DNA from: Simiduia curdlanivorans
Lineage (GTDB): Bacteria; Pseudomonadota; Gammaproteobacteria; Pseudomonadales; Cellvibrionaceae
Assembly: GCF_030409605.1 (NCBI RefSeq)
Contig: NZ_JAUFQG010000004.1
Coordinates: forward strand, 2,296,501-2,360,500
Direction of reading: 5' to 3'
Length of the DNA: 64,000 nucleotides
The notes under the pieces are model-generated. The model did no database searches. It saw only the letters and a list, made by a program, of their open reading frames with translations, and was not told where the DNA came from. Both the position numbers and the translations under genes were made by a program. Positions 8,760-16,508 of the stretch are shown here, in pieces (positions within the stretch are counted from its first letter, which is position 1; each line of letters starts with the position of its first letter).

Positions 8760-9224
8760 TTACTCAATAAATAGCGTGAAACCTCTACGCCCATTATTCA
8801 ATGCGCCGGTGGTGTCATATATTGCGGCGACCATGCGCTGCCCGAGGCGTCGGACCGCTCAAGAGGAACCGAGGTTCATGGTGGAGCGCCGCCGATTCAC
8901 AGGCAGGCGCCAGTGCTGCGGGGGCAGAGCCTGAGTGTTTCTGAAAGACGTATGGTTTTTCCTTGCCCATTTAATGCTCCTATGGAAATGTTTTGCCTTT
9001 TTAAGGCCTATCGAAGTAATCGCCCAATTTTCGACAGCTGAAGCGTGTTGTGCAATAAATATTTAGAGTAAATTTTAGTGGCCTAATTTACCTGACCACT
9101 ACAGATATCAACGACACTGACCCCATCGATCCACACTGACCCCATCGATCCACACTGACCCCATCGATCGACCCCATCGATCATTAGGCGTCCGTCATAT
9201 TCGCTCATATATCTTCTTTGATAG
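8760..9224. other. Gene-free stretch with a tandem repeat
   Basis: The only structure seen is the 19-bp tandem array at 9114-9182. A GC-rich part at about 8815-8940 may be a further decayed copy of the long palindromic repeat, but I could not align it convincingly. Confidence 0.45.
9114..9182 (+). repeat. 19-bp tandem repeat, about 3.7 copies
   Basis: The unit acactgaccccatcgatcc occurs twice in full, a third time lacking the last base, and a fourth time as the 13-base part gaccccatcgatc. It contains the same TGACCCC core as the dispersed motifs at 5650 and 10172. Confidence 0.85.
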
Positions 9225-9740
9225 TTATCGGTTTAGTTTAATCGATTTTGCAGCTTTAATGAGCTGTTGTTCTGTCGGTGCTGTATCGCCTTCCTCCGTG
9301 AAGGATACGAGGAAGATGCTTTCGTTGGGATTCATAGAAGCTAAAAAAGTAGCATCAGTTGAGGTCTCAGTGAACAGCTTATACTGAATTTTTAGATGCC
9401 TTCCGCTTAGTCCGTCGAAGCTTCGTGGAGTGTCGCTAATTATAGTGGTAGGCGCGCTCTTATCTGCGAGTAATGTTTTGGCCAGCAGAAAATTTGAGAA
9501 GTCCTCTAACGAAGTCGTCTTTTCGCGAATGAAAACATTGACTGTAGAGTGCTCTCCGAAGGCGAATATAATCTGACGGCCACCAAAAATAGAGGGCTGC
9601 TCATCTGACGTAAATACCCAGTCGGGCGCCGGCTCGAATGTGAAACCGTTATTTTTGTAGGCGATACTTTCGTCGGAACAGCTAGCTATGAGAACAGGTA
9701 GTAAAGTGCAAAGCACAAGGTAAGTGATTTTTTTGAGCAC
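9225..9740 (-). CDS. DcrB/PsbP-like lipoprotein
   Basis: The protein has 171 residues with a lipoprotein signal (VLIASC, Cys at about 21). The mature part resembles DcrB/PsbP-type domains: a start YKNNGFTFEPAPDW, a beta-rich middle and a C-terminal helix AAKSIKL typical of the fold. Such lipoproteins are periplasmic and mostly of unknown function. The start is GTG with GGAG ten bases upstream. It stands alone. Confidence 0.65.
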   Translation of the reverse strand: MLKKITYLVLCTLLPVLIASCSDESIAYKNNGFTFEPAPDWVFTSDEQPSIFGGRQIIFAFGEHSTVNVFIREKTTSLEDFSNFLLAKTLLADKSAPTTIISDTPRSFDGLSGRHLKIQYKLFTETSTDATFLASMNPNESIFLVSFTEEGDTAPTEQQLIKAAKSIKLNR

Positions 9741-9927
9741 TGGGTTCAGACTCCGTTCTGAGATTGTTCAATCCTGAAGTGCGCCATTTTACCGGTTTAG
9801 CAAAGTCTGTATATAGCTTGCAATCTAGGTGTGACTATGGTGACAAATTTTAATGGTTAGCGTCAGTTAATTAGAGTTTTCAGAGTCGATCGGTGGCGCT
9901 GCTTGGGTCTCTGATTGATGTTAAATT

Positions 9928-10165
9928 TAGGTTTGTTCATTTTCTTTGTGTGGCCAAAGAAAACGAACCAAAAGAAATCCACCCCGGTTACGTGCCCTAC
10001 GGGTCCGCTCGCTCCGAGCAAATTTTGGAGGTCGCCGGCGACCCGCCATCCATGGCGGAACGCCGCTCAAATAGGCGTCCTGCCTATTTGACCCCCAAAA
10101 TTCACCCTCCACTCACCACTCCACAGGGGCCCCAAGAGCGCGGCTCCGTAGTGGGGCAAGTTGTA
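9928..10165 (+). repeat. Long dispersed palindromic repeat, best-preserved copy
   Basis: It starts with a T-rich block containing GTGGCCAAAGAAAACGAACC and AAAAGAAA, then ACCCCGGTTACG, AGGTCGCCGGCGACCCGCCA, TCCATGGCGGAACGCCGCTC and a hairpin AAATAGGC-GTCCT-GCCTATTT, and ends in GAGCGCGGCTCCGTAG. The copy at 13160-13375 has the same blocks in the same order in reverse orientation. It encodes no protein of its own and looks like a non-autonomous, MITE-like or structured intergenic repeat. Confidence 0.7.
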
Positions 10166-10171
10166 ATGCAT

Positions 10172-10191
10172 CAAAATTCTTATCTGACCCC
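10172..10191 (+). repeat. GGGGTCAGA-type dispersed motif, copy 2
   Basis: This is an exact copy of the 20-mer at 5650-5669. It lies 7 bases beyond the long palindromic repeat and next to the hairpin ATCACT-TTTC-AGTGAT. Confidence 0.6.
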
Positions 10192-10437
10192 ATCACTTTT
10201 CAGTGATAGATCGTTCATTTTTGTCATTTAAAGACGAATGAGTTTTCTATCGGTAAGGTATTTGAAATCGTAAAACAGTCAGGTGGCGGTGTTTCATTCT
10301 CCGCTCACTAAATCCATAGGGGCCCAACGACAAAGATCGTAGTAGCGTGTTTTTGTGATGTGTGAAATTTCTATAATGACGACAAATATTACTGACCAAA
10401 AAATATTAAAATAAAATTAAAATTTTCTAGAGAATAT

Positions 10438-10830
10438 TCATTTGCCGATTTTATTAAAAATCTTAGCCTTAGTTATTTCGAGTTTTTCAGTAATATCTTC
10501 GATAACGTTTTCGCCAATTCTATCATCTAGATAGGTCATTGCTGCTTGATATTCCACGTACCTGTAATCTTGCTTCAATTCTGGTTTGACAGGATATTGC
10601 TGCTTAACGTCTTCAAGCGAAATTGCTCGATAAACAACTACTTTAATGTCATAAGCCCGTGGCCTTGATTCGCCGTGGGCCTGCCATTGCCACCACTCAG
10701 TGCCTAAAATCTCACTTGCAATAACCTGTGGGCCGAAGTCTTGGTAGTTGAGAATAGCAATATTTTCTGTTGTGTTGATGGCGCAGGAGCTAATTAAGAA
10801 TACTGTGAATAACGCGATTGTTCGAAGCAT
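10438..10830 (-). CDS. Lipoprotein, paralogue of the one at 2.7 kb
   Basis: The frame is open from 10884, but the ATG at 10830 directly follows the upstream stop (TAA-T-ATG) and begins a clean lipoprotein signal (MLRTIALFTVFLISSC). The product has 130 residues. The mature part is about 60% identical by my count to the lipoprotein at 2732-3139. It is translationally coupled to the Cys-His protein upstream. A periplasmic lipoprotein downstream of a possible cell-wall amidase is the classic layout of an effector with its immunity protein, but this is inference from position only. Confidence 0.75.
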   Translation of the reverse strand: MLRTIALFTVFLISSCAINTTENIAILNYQDFGPQVIASEILGTEWWQWQAHGESRPRAYDIKVVVYRAISLEDVKQQYPVKPELKQDYRYVEYQAAMTYLDDRIGENVIEDITEKLEITKAKIFNKIGK

Positions 10831-10831
10831 A

Positions 10832-11533
10832 TTAAGTGCCACACTTGAGTTTTGATGATGCGGATAGTTTCGCTGCTTGATCAAAGGGGACTACTATTGC
10901 GCCACTGATCCAAGGGAAGGTTCGTAGCATTGTAGCTTCATATAGCTCGGCGCCAATTTTATCCCAATGTACTTCGTATACTTTCCCGTTTGAGAATACC
11001 CAAGTGTGCATTCCCCCACGAGAGATGCCAAAGCCAAATTTGACCTGCTCGAGGCTAGTAATATCTATATCATTAAGTTTGGTTTCAGGCGTTGATTTAT
11101 TGAGTTTCTGAAATGCGGAGTGAGATTTAGAGGTTACTGAATAATTCTCGACTTTGTATTCAAGTGGAATTTGGTAATAACTGCATTTTTTTGCCGCGAT
11201 ATGGCTTGTGTAGGTGTGCTCAGCATTTGAATCGACGGGATGCTTAGCGTCAGGGTTGATGTAAATTCCCTTCCAATTGTGCGAGTTAACTAAATATTTG
11301 GCTAAATCGGTTCCCTTTCCGCCTAGTTTCCATACGCGGCTTTCAGCGTCGGTATTACCAATCATATTGAAAGCATGACTAATTACATTTAAGGAGTAGG
11401 TGATGCAATCGGTAGATTTAAAGTCCTTATATTTTATGGGGTCTTGTTTCTTTAACTCACTACCAACTTCTTTGTCATGGTTGTTAAAAAGGTCAATTAA
11501 TTTATCGTATGCATGATCAGAAAATGTTTTCAT
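10832..11533 (-). CDS. Hypothetical protein, possible NlpC/P60-like (Cys-His) hydrolase
   Basis: The protein has 233 residues, no signal peptide, and an ATG with AGGAAG upstream. Two regions suggest a papain-like/NlpC-P60 active site: STDCITYSLNVISHAF (Cys43 at the start of a helix) and GGMHTWVFSNGKVYEVHW (a His at the start of a strand, about residue 175). Family members cleave peptide bonds in peptidoglycan or other amide bonds. The spacing of about 130 residues and the surrounding sequence are not typical, so the assignment is tentative. It forms a two-gene unit with the lipoprotein. AT content is higher than in core genes of this window, which hints at acquisition by transfer. Confidence 0.6.
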   Translation of the reverse strand: MKTFSDHAYDKLIDLFNNHDKEVGSELKKQDPIKYKDFKSTDCITYSLNVISHAFNMIGNTDAESRVWKLGGKGTDLAKYLVNSHNWKGIYINPDAKHPVDSNAEHTYTSHIAAKKCSYYQIPLEYKVENYSVTSKSHSAFQKLNKSTPETKLNDIDITSLEQVKFGFGISRGGMHTWVFSNGKVYEVHWDKIGAELYEATMLRTFPWISGAIVVPFDQAAKLSASSKLKCGT

Positions 11534-11884
11534 TTAAGCTTCCTGCTTCTAAGTTAGCTCCATTTTTGGAGTGTCGTCCTGTAGTAACACAGTGTACACG
11601 CGATTTAACACGTATTGATGTAATAATTCTCCTAATGAGTACGTCTGTGCAGCAATTTTTGAGGCTTTAGGAGGGCCTTAATGACTTGGCTACTGGATTG
11701 ATTAGCTTCGATACCCTTATTAACAGAAAAGTCCATAACACTCCGCCCCTTTTATCTGCGGTAACGAGCGCTTCAAGGCTGAAATTGAAGCCGCAGTGCA
11801 ACGTAAAATTGGACAGCTAAATTCGGGAAGGCCATCGCCGAAAGAGTAGAAAAATTCTATCACTCCGACCCCTTGATCATTTTT
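11534..11884. other. Gap holding a transposase remnant
   Basis: The gap holds the 5' region of the Cys-His gene, the 3' remnant of a transposase at 11754-11849 and a decayed motif ctatcactccgacccc just after it. Confidence 0.55.
11754..11849 (+). pseudogene. C-terminal remnant of a REP-associated (IS200-like, Y1) transposase
   Basis: A 31-codon frame reads ICGNERFKAEIEAAVQRK and ends SGRPSPKE before a TAG. This closely resembles the usual C-terminus of REP-associated tyrosine transposases (a GNxRFxxxIE phrase, then basic residues and GRP). No catalytic HUH part or start is present upstream, so only the tail survives. The base run after the stop ends in a GGGGTCAGA-type motif (reverse strand), which is common beside such genes. 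No intact copy exists in the window. Confidence 0.6.
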
Positions 11885-13072
11885 CTAAAAAAGAATTAAT
11901 TCAGGGGTGTGATTTAATATATCTACAAATTTTTTAGTGGTTCCCTGTTCGTTTTTGGAACCGTATTCAGACTGCCCGGGATTGAAGTTGAGGCGGGGTC
12001 TTATTTGTTCGGAAAAGCAGCTCTGAAATCTATTTTTCATATCTAGTGATACTTGATTATCTTTCGATAGTACTGGATCGAAAATATTTATTTTGTTTAG
12101 ATCTTGATTTGGGCCGAGTGCGGCCTTGAGAAAAAACTGCATGTACATGTCCGTCTTTGGGAGACTGTAACCTACAAAAGTAACATTCTTCGCTTCTCTG
12201 AGACAGTTTAGTGCGCTTTTCCATGATTGGCTTCCTGCGCCGTTTGAATGTTTATTGGAAACGGGGGGGAGTATATAAGGTTGGTCAATTGGTGTTACCA
12301 AGCTGGCTGTTTTTTTACTGTCAGTGGGGAAATTTAATGATCCGTGTAGTTTCAAAATGTTTATTTTGCAAAATTTTTCGATGTCTAAGCCTGCAGGTTG
12401 ACTTATTATGGTTCCGGTGCTTTGCGACTGCCGAGGACTGTTGTAGTTGGCGTATTCTACTAGGTAGCTTTTTGAAGGGAAGTGTTTGTAGCAATAATCT
12501 AAAGTAACTCCATTGAACGGAAGTGGATTTTCATATGGATTAAAGTTTTCATCACTAATAAGTATTTGCATTAGGGAGCGTTCTAAAACTAAATCGTAGT
12601 TAAAACTAATTATTGTAGGTATGGAGCCCGTCTTCTTGTACCATTTAAATATTCCCTGCCAAAACTCGCGATATACTTTGTCACCTTCTTTAATAGCAGT
12701 ATATCGTCCGTCAGATCTATAGCCCGTGTGTTTTACATTGCATGCAAGTTCAATGGTTTCTGATATCGCTTTAGTGAAAATTTTAAATTTATTAGAGTCA
12801 GCTTTTCCTCCGCCCAGTATGTTGAAAGCAAGCATTGATAGAATGTCTTCTATATTTCTGTCGTCAAATACCACTCTTCCATGATAGTTGTCTAGTTCCC
12901 GCCTGATCTCAAGGGCTTCGTTTAGTGTTTTTAATATTTCCGGACGGATAGGTTTGCCTTCTATGGTTTTTCTTGTTGCGCATTCCCACATGCGTTCAAT
13001 AAATCCGCCAAGCAAAGGGATTCCCGCGTCATATGAGAATCCAGCACCTAAAATAATTACGTTTTCGGTCAC
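11885..13072 (-). CDS. SIR2-domain protein, candidate NAD-hydrolysing defence protein
   Basis: The protein has 395 residues and a GTG start with AAGGAA upstream. SIR2/DHS-fold motifs are present in order: ILGAGFSYDAGIP (residues 6-18, NAD-binding GAG), ISFNYD near 154 (the NxD loop), LKLHGSLNF near 245 (the catalytic His) and VTFVGYSLPKTD near 299 (end of the Rossmann core). The large insertion between the first and second motifs fits bacterial SIR2-like proteins of phage-defence systems (ThsA, DSR and SIR2-effector types), which deplete NAD+ on infection, rather than CobB deacetylases; no CobB-type Cys4 zinc cluster is seen. No partner gene is adjacent on the same strand. The role in defence is inferred from family and from the accessory setting. 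Confidence 0.8.
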   Translation of the reverse strand: MTENVIILGAGFSYDAGIPLLGGFIERMWECATRKTIEGKPIRPEILKTLNEALEIRRELDNYHGRVVFDDRNIEDILSMLAFNILGGGKADSNKFKIFTKAISETIELACNVKHTGYRSDGRYTAIKEGDKVYREFWQGIFKWYKKTGSIPTIISFNYDLVLERSLMQILISDENFNPYENPLPFNGVTLDYCYKHFPSKSYLVEYANYNSPRQSQSTGTIISQPAGLDIEKFCKINILKLHGSLNFPTDSKKTASLVTPIDQPYILPPVSNKHSNGAGSQSWKSALNCLREAKNVTFVGYSLPKTDMYMQFFLKAALGPNQDLNKINIFDPVLSKDNQVSLDMKNRFQSCFSEQIRPRLNFNPGQSEYGSKNEQGTTKKFVDILNHTPELILF

Positions 13073-13159
13073 TACGTCATTTCCTTGGGAACTGCAAAGC
13101 GTTAATTTTTATGTGGCAGAAAAGTGTATTGGGCTGTTCTTTTGTGCTTGGGGCATTGC

Positions 13160-13375
13160 CCCCTTGCGCAGCGGTGAACGGAAGCCGAATTAAGTAGGGC
13201 AAATGGCCCGGATGGCCATTTGAGCGGCGTTTCGCCATGGATGGCGAGTCGCCGGCGACCTGCTTAATTTGGCTGGAGTGAATGAACCCGATAGGGCGCG
13301 TAGTCGGGGCGGATTTTTGGTTACTTTTTGGCCGCGCAAAAAGTGACAAGAAGAAACGTGCGAAGTGATATCCCA
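13160..13375 (-). repeat. Long dispersed palindromic repeat, inverted copy
   Basis: Read on the minus strand it runs GCGGCCAAAAAGTAACC, ATCCGCCCCGACTACG, AGGTCGCCGGCGACTCGCCA, TCCATGGCGAAACGCCGCTC and a hairpin around AAATGGCC-GGCCATTT. These are the same blocks in the same order as the copy at 9928-10165. Confidence 0.7.
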
Positions 13376-13411
13376 TTCCAATCATCCATAATTAAAACGA
13401 ACATTTTTTAG

Positions 13412-13453
13412 CTACAAGCTACAAGCTACAAGCTACAAGCTACAAGCTACAAG
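13412..13453 (+). repeat. Heptanucleotide array A, (CTACAAG)6
   Basis: Six perfect head-to-tail copies of CTACAAG are followed by CCGGATGGCCGCCCCCTACA and a short degenerate unit (AGTTACAAG). The array lies about 160 bases beyond the 3' end of nrdA. Confidence 0.95.
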
Positions 13454-13574
13454 CCGGATGGCCGCCCCCTACAAGTTACAAGCAGGAAAAATATTTTAGC
13501 TGATTAGTGAACTCAGCAAACACCTTATCGGCACCCATGCCTAACAGGTGTACCTATATCCCTATAGACAATAA

Positions 13575-13593
13575 GGCCGCGATAAACGCGGCC
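13575..13593 (-). terminator. Stem-loop after nrdA
   Basis: GGCCGCG and CGCGGCC form a 7-bp GC-rich stem with an ATAAA loop, 20 bases after the nrdA stop. The tail on the minus strand (TTATTGTCT) is only moderately T-rich. Confidence 0.6.
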
Positions 13594-13613
13594 CCATCGT
13601 AAAACAAAAAAAC

Positions 13614-16508
13614 TTACTGACACGCCTCACAATCCGGCTCATCAATCGAACACGCCTTCGGCACGGCCGCAGGCCCAGCTGCTTGCATCGGCGCATCTTG
13701 CACACCGGAAGACACCTTATTCAAGGTACCCTGAGAAACCGTAGATTTCTCAGTAGTCGTCGCGGCTAGTGCGCGCAAATAGTAAGTGGTTTTTAAACCG
13801 CGGAACCAGGCCATGCGGTAGGTGAAGTCTAGCTTCTTGCCACTGGCGCCGGCGATGTAGAGGTTCAAGCTTTGGGCTTGATCGATCCACTTTTGACGGC
13901 GGCTGGCGGCGTCTACTATCCAGCGCGGTTCTACTTCGAAGGCGTTGGCGTAGAGCAGTTTTAAATCGTCGGGGATGCGATCGATTTGCTGCACTGAACC
14001 TTCGTAGTATTTCAAATCGTTAACCATCACGCTGTCCCACAGGCCGCGATCTTTTAGGTCGTGCACAAGATAGGGGTTAACTACGGTGAATTCGCCCGAG
14101 AGGTTCGATTTCACGTACAGGTTTTGGTAGGTGGGCTCGATCGACTGAGACACACCGGTGATGTTGGCGATAGTGGCGGTGGGTGCGATGGCCATGACGT
14201 TGGAGTTGCGCATGCCGTCTTTTTGCACTTTCGCGCGCAGGGTGGCCCAGTCTAGGGTTTGGCTGCGGTCTACTTCGATGTATTTTTCGCCGCGATTTTT
14301 CGCCAGTAGTTCAATGGAGTCGATCGGCAGTATGCCTTGATCCCAGAGTGAGCCTTTGAAGCTGGAGTAAGCGCCGCGCTCGATGGCGAGTTCGCTTGAG
14401 GCTTCGATGGCGTAGTAGCTGATCGCTTCCATGGAGGTGTCGGCGAAGGTTACGGCCGCATCTGAACCGTAGGGAATGCGCTGCTCGTAGAGGGCATCTT
14501 GGAAGCCCATCAAACCTAAACCGACCGGGCGATGGCGGGCGTTAGATTGCTTGGCGGTATCGACGCTGTAGTAGTTAATGTCGATCACGTTATCGAGCAT
14601 GCGCACGGCTGTGCGTACGGTGGCGCGCAATTTTGCTTGATCCAACTTGCCATCGACAATGTGTTGCTTCAGGTTCACGGAACCTAAGTTACACACGGCA
14701 ATTTCTTCGTTGGCCTTGGTGTTCAAGGTAATTTCGGTACACAAGTTAGACGAGTGCACCACACCGGCGTGTTGTTGTGGGCTGCGCAGGTTGCAGGCGT
14801 CTTTGAAGGTGATCCACGGATGGCCGGTTTCAAAGAGCATGCCTAACATTTTGCGCCACAAGTCCGCGGCTTTGATGGTTTTGAATAAACGCATCTTGCC
14901 TTCGGCGGCGAGTTTTTCGTATTCGGTGTAGCGCGCTTCGAAGGCGTTGCCGAACAGGTCGTGCAAGTCTGGCGTGTCGTTCGGTGAAAACAGCGTCCAC
15001 TCTTTGTCTTCGAACACGCGCTTCATGAACAAATCGGGCACCCAGTTGGCGGTGTTCATGTCGTGGGTGCGGCGGCGATCGTCGCCGGTGTTCTTGCGCA
15101 TCTCCAGGAATTCTTCGATGTCCATGTGCCAAGTTTCCAAGTAGGCACACACAGCGCCTTTGCGCTTGCCACCTTGGTTAACGGCCACGGCGGTATCGTT
15201 CGCGACTTTCAAAAACGGCACCACGCCTTGGGATTTACCGTTGGTGCCTTTGATGTAGGCGCCGAGCGAGCGCACGGGGGTCCAGTCGTTACCTAAACCG
15301 CCGGCAAATTTAGACAGCATGGCGTTGTCTTGAATGGCGCCGTAAATGCCGTGCAGGTCATCGGGAATGGTGGTCAGGTAGCAAGAGGACAACTGCGGGC
15401 GCAAGGTGCCGGCGTTGAACAGGGTGGGCGTTGAGCTCATGTAATCGAACGACGACAGCAAGCGGTAGAACTCGATGGCGCGCTCGTTTTTGTTGTCTTC
15501 TTCAACTGCCAAGCCCATGGCAACGCGCATGTAGAAAATCTGCGGCAGCTCGAAGCGGACGTTGTTGGAGTGAATGAAGTAGCGATCGTACAGGGTTTGC
15601 AGGCCTAAATAGGTGAACTGCAAATCGCGCTCGGCGATTAAGGCTTTACCCAATGCGTCGATATCAAAGCTTTCCAGAATCGGGTCGAGTAATTCCAGCT
15701 CGATACCTTTCTTGATGTACGCCGGTAGCGCCGCGGCGTAGAGGTGCTCCATGTCGTGCTGGGTGGCCGAGGTGGCCACGCCTAAAAAGGTCAGGGCTTC
15801 GGCGCGTAACTTATCGCACAGCAAACGCGCGGTGGCGTAGGTGTAGTTGGGTTCTTTTTCCACCAAGGTGCGCGCGGTAATCACCAGCGAGGTGTTGACA
15901 TCGTCGAGGCTGACGCCGTCGTATAGGTTGCGCATGGCTTCGTCGAGAATGGCTTTGTCGCTTACGTCTTTCAGCCCAGCACAGGCTTCAGAAACCACGG
16001 TGCGAATGCGGTTGAGATCCAGTGGCGCGCGCGAACCGTCGGCTTGAATCACATTAAACGCGGGGTATTGTGGGTCTACCGAGGCTTCGGCCGCGGGCTT
16101 TTTAGCGGCGCGAGCGCGGGCGTGCTCTTCGCGGTAGAGCACATAGTCGCGGGCCACTTTTTGCTCGCCGGTGCGCATCAGCGCCAGTTCTACTTGGTCT
16201 TGAATTTCTTCGATGTGAATCGTGCCGCCCGAGGGCATGCGGCGGGTGAACACGGCGGTGATCATTTGCGATAAACCTTTCACGGTTTCGCGAATGCGAC
16301 TAGAGGCGGCGGCGGTGCCACCCTCAACGGCCAAGAAGGCCTTGGTGACGGCCACTTCAATTTTTGAAGCGTCGAAAGGCACCACGGTGCCGTTGCGTTT
16401 TATCACGCGGATTTTACCCGGCGCGGTGGCGCTAACGGTGGACTGGTTGCCTGCGGGTGCCGCTGCAGCGGCAGGCTTGGTGGTGCTGGTTTCAGTGTCG
16501 GTGTGCAT
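13614..16508 (-). CDS. nrdA: Ribonucleoside-diphosphate reductase class Ia, alpha subunit
   Basis: NrdA reduces ribonucleoside diphosphates to deoxynucleotides with the radical supplied by NrdB. The 964 residues match the long Pseudomonas-type NrdA. After an Ala-rich N-terminus come two ATP-cone domains (about 32-125 and 148-240), then the ten-stranded barrel. Active-site elements are intact: SSCYLTT and AVCNLGS (the redox pair), NLCTEI (thiyl Cys and Glu), the two tyrosines of the radical path region PTYQNLY, and the C-terminal CEAC shuttle. nrdB, normally directly downstream, is missing here; repeats and the SIR2 gene take its place. The upstream DNA carries NrdR-like and DnaA boxes. Confidence 0.97.
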   Translation of the reverse strand: MHTDTETSTTKPAAAAAPAGNQSTVSATAPGKIRVIKRNGTVVPFDASKIEVAVTKAFLAVEGGTAAASSRIRETVKGLSQMITAVFTRRMPSGGTIHIEEIQDQVELALMRTGEQKVARDYVLYREEHARARAAKKPAAEASVDPQYPAFNVIQADGSRAPLDLNRIRTVVSEACAGLKDVSDKAILDEAMRNLYDGVSLDDVNTSLVITARTLVEKEPNYTYATARLLCDKLRAEALTFLGVATSATQHDMEHLYAAALPAYIKKGIELELLDPILESFDIDALGKALIAERDLQFTYLGLQTLYDRYFIHSNNVRFELPQIFYMRVAMGLAVEEDNKNERAIEFYRLLSSFDYMSSTPTLFNAGTLRPQLSSCYLTTIPDDLHGIYGAIQDNAMLSKFAGGLGNDWTPVRSLGAYIKGTNGKSQGVVPFLKVANDTAVAVNQGGKRKGAVCAYLETWHMDIEEFLEMRKNTGDDRRRTHDMNTANWVPDLFMKRVFEDKEWTLFSPNDTPDLHDLFGNAFEARYTEYEKLAAEGKMRLFKTIKAADLWRKMLGMLFETGHPWITFKDACNLRSPQQHAGVVHSSNLCTEITLNTKANEEIAVCNLGSVNLKQHIVDGKLDQAKLRATVRTAVRMLDNVIDINYYSVDTAKQSNARHRPVGLGLMGFQDALYEQRIPYGSDAAVTFADTSMEAISYYAIEASSELAIERGAYSSFKGSLWDQGILPIDSIELLAKNRGEKYIEVDRSQTLDWATLRAKVQKDGMRNSNVMAIAPTATIANITGVSQSIEPTYQNLYVKSNLSGEFTVVNPYLVHDLKDRGLWDSVMVNDLKYYEGSVQQIDRIPDDLKLLYANAFEVEPRWIVDAASRRQKWIDQAQSLNLYIAGASGKKLDFTYRMAWFRGLKTTYYLRALAATTTEKSTVSQGTLNKVSSGVQDAPMQAAGPAAVPKACSIDEPDCEACQ

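Larger units (their letters stand above)
9741..10437. other. Gene-free stretch with a palindromic repeat and a GGGGTCAGA-type motif
   Basis: It contains the long repeat at 9928-10165 and the 20-mer at 10172-10191. The 20-mer is followed at once by a small hairpin, ATCACT-TTTC-AGTGAT. The open frames inside the repeat are a by-product of its composition. Confidence 0.6.
13073..13613. other. Repeat-filled gap between the SIR2 gene and nrdA
   Basis: This gap holds the inverted copy of the long palindromic repeat (13160-13375), a heptamer array (13412-13453) and the nrdA terminator (13575-13593). There is no gene, and nrdB is not present. Confidence 0.7.

Noticed and set aside
9893..10231. 112-aa frame and the opposite 61-aa frame at 9.9 kb
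   Set aside because: They lie inside the long palindromic repeat; the equivalent frames at 13.1-13.4 kb arise the same way.
14830..15150. Long antisense frames inside nrdA, argD, the QEGLA gene and others
   Set aside because: GC-rich coding DNA leaves opposite frames open; none has family features.
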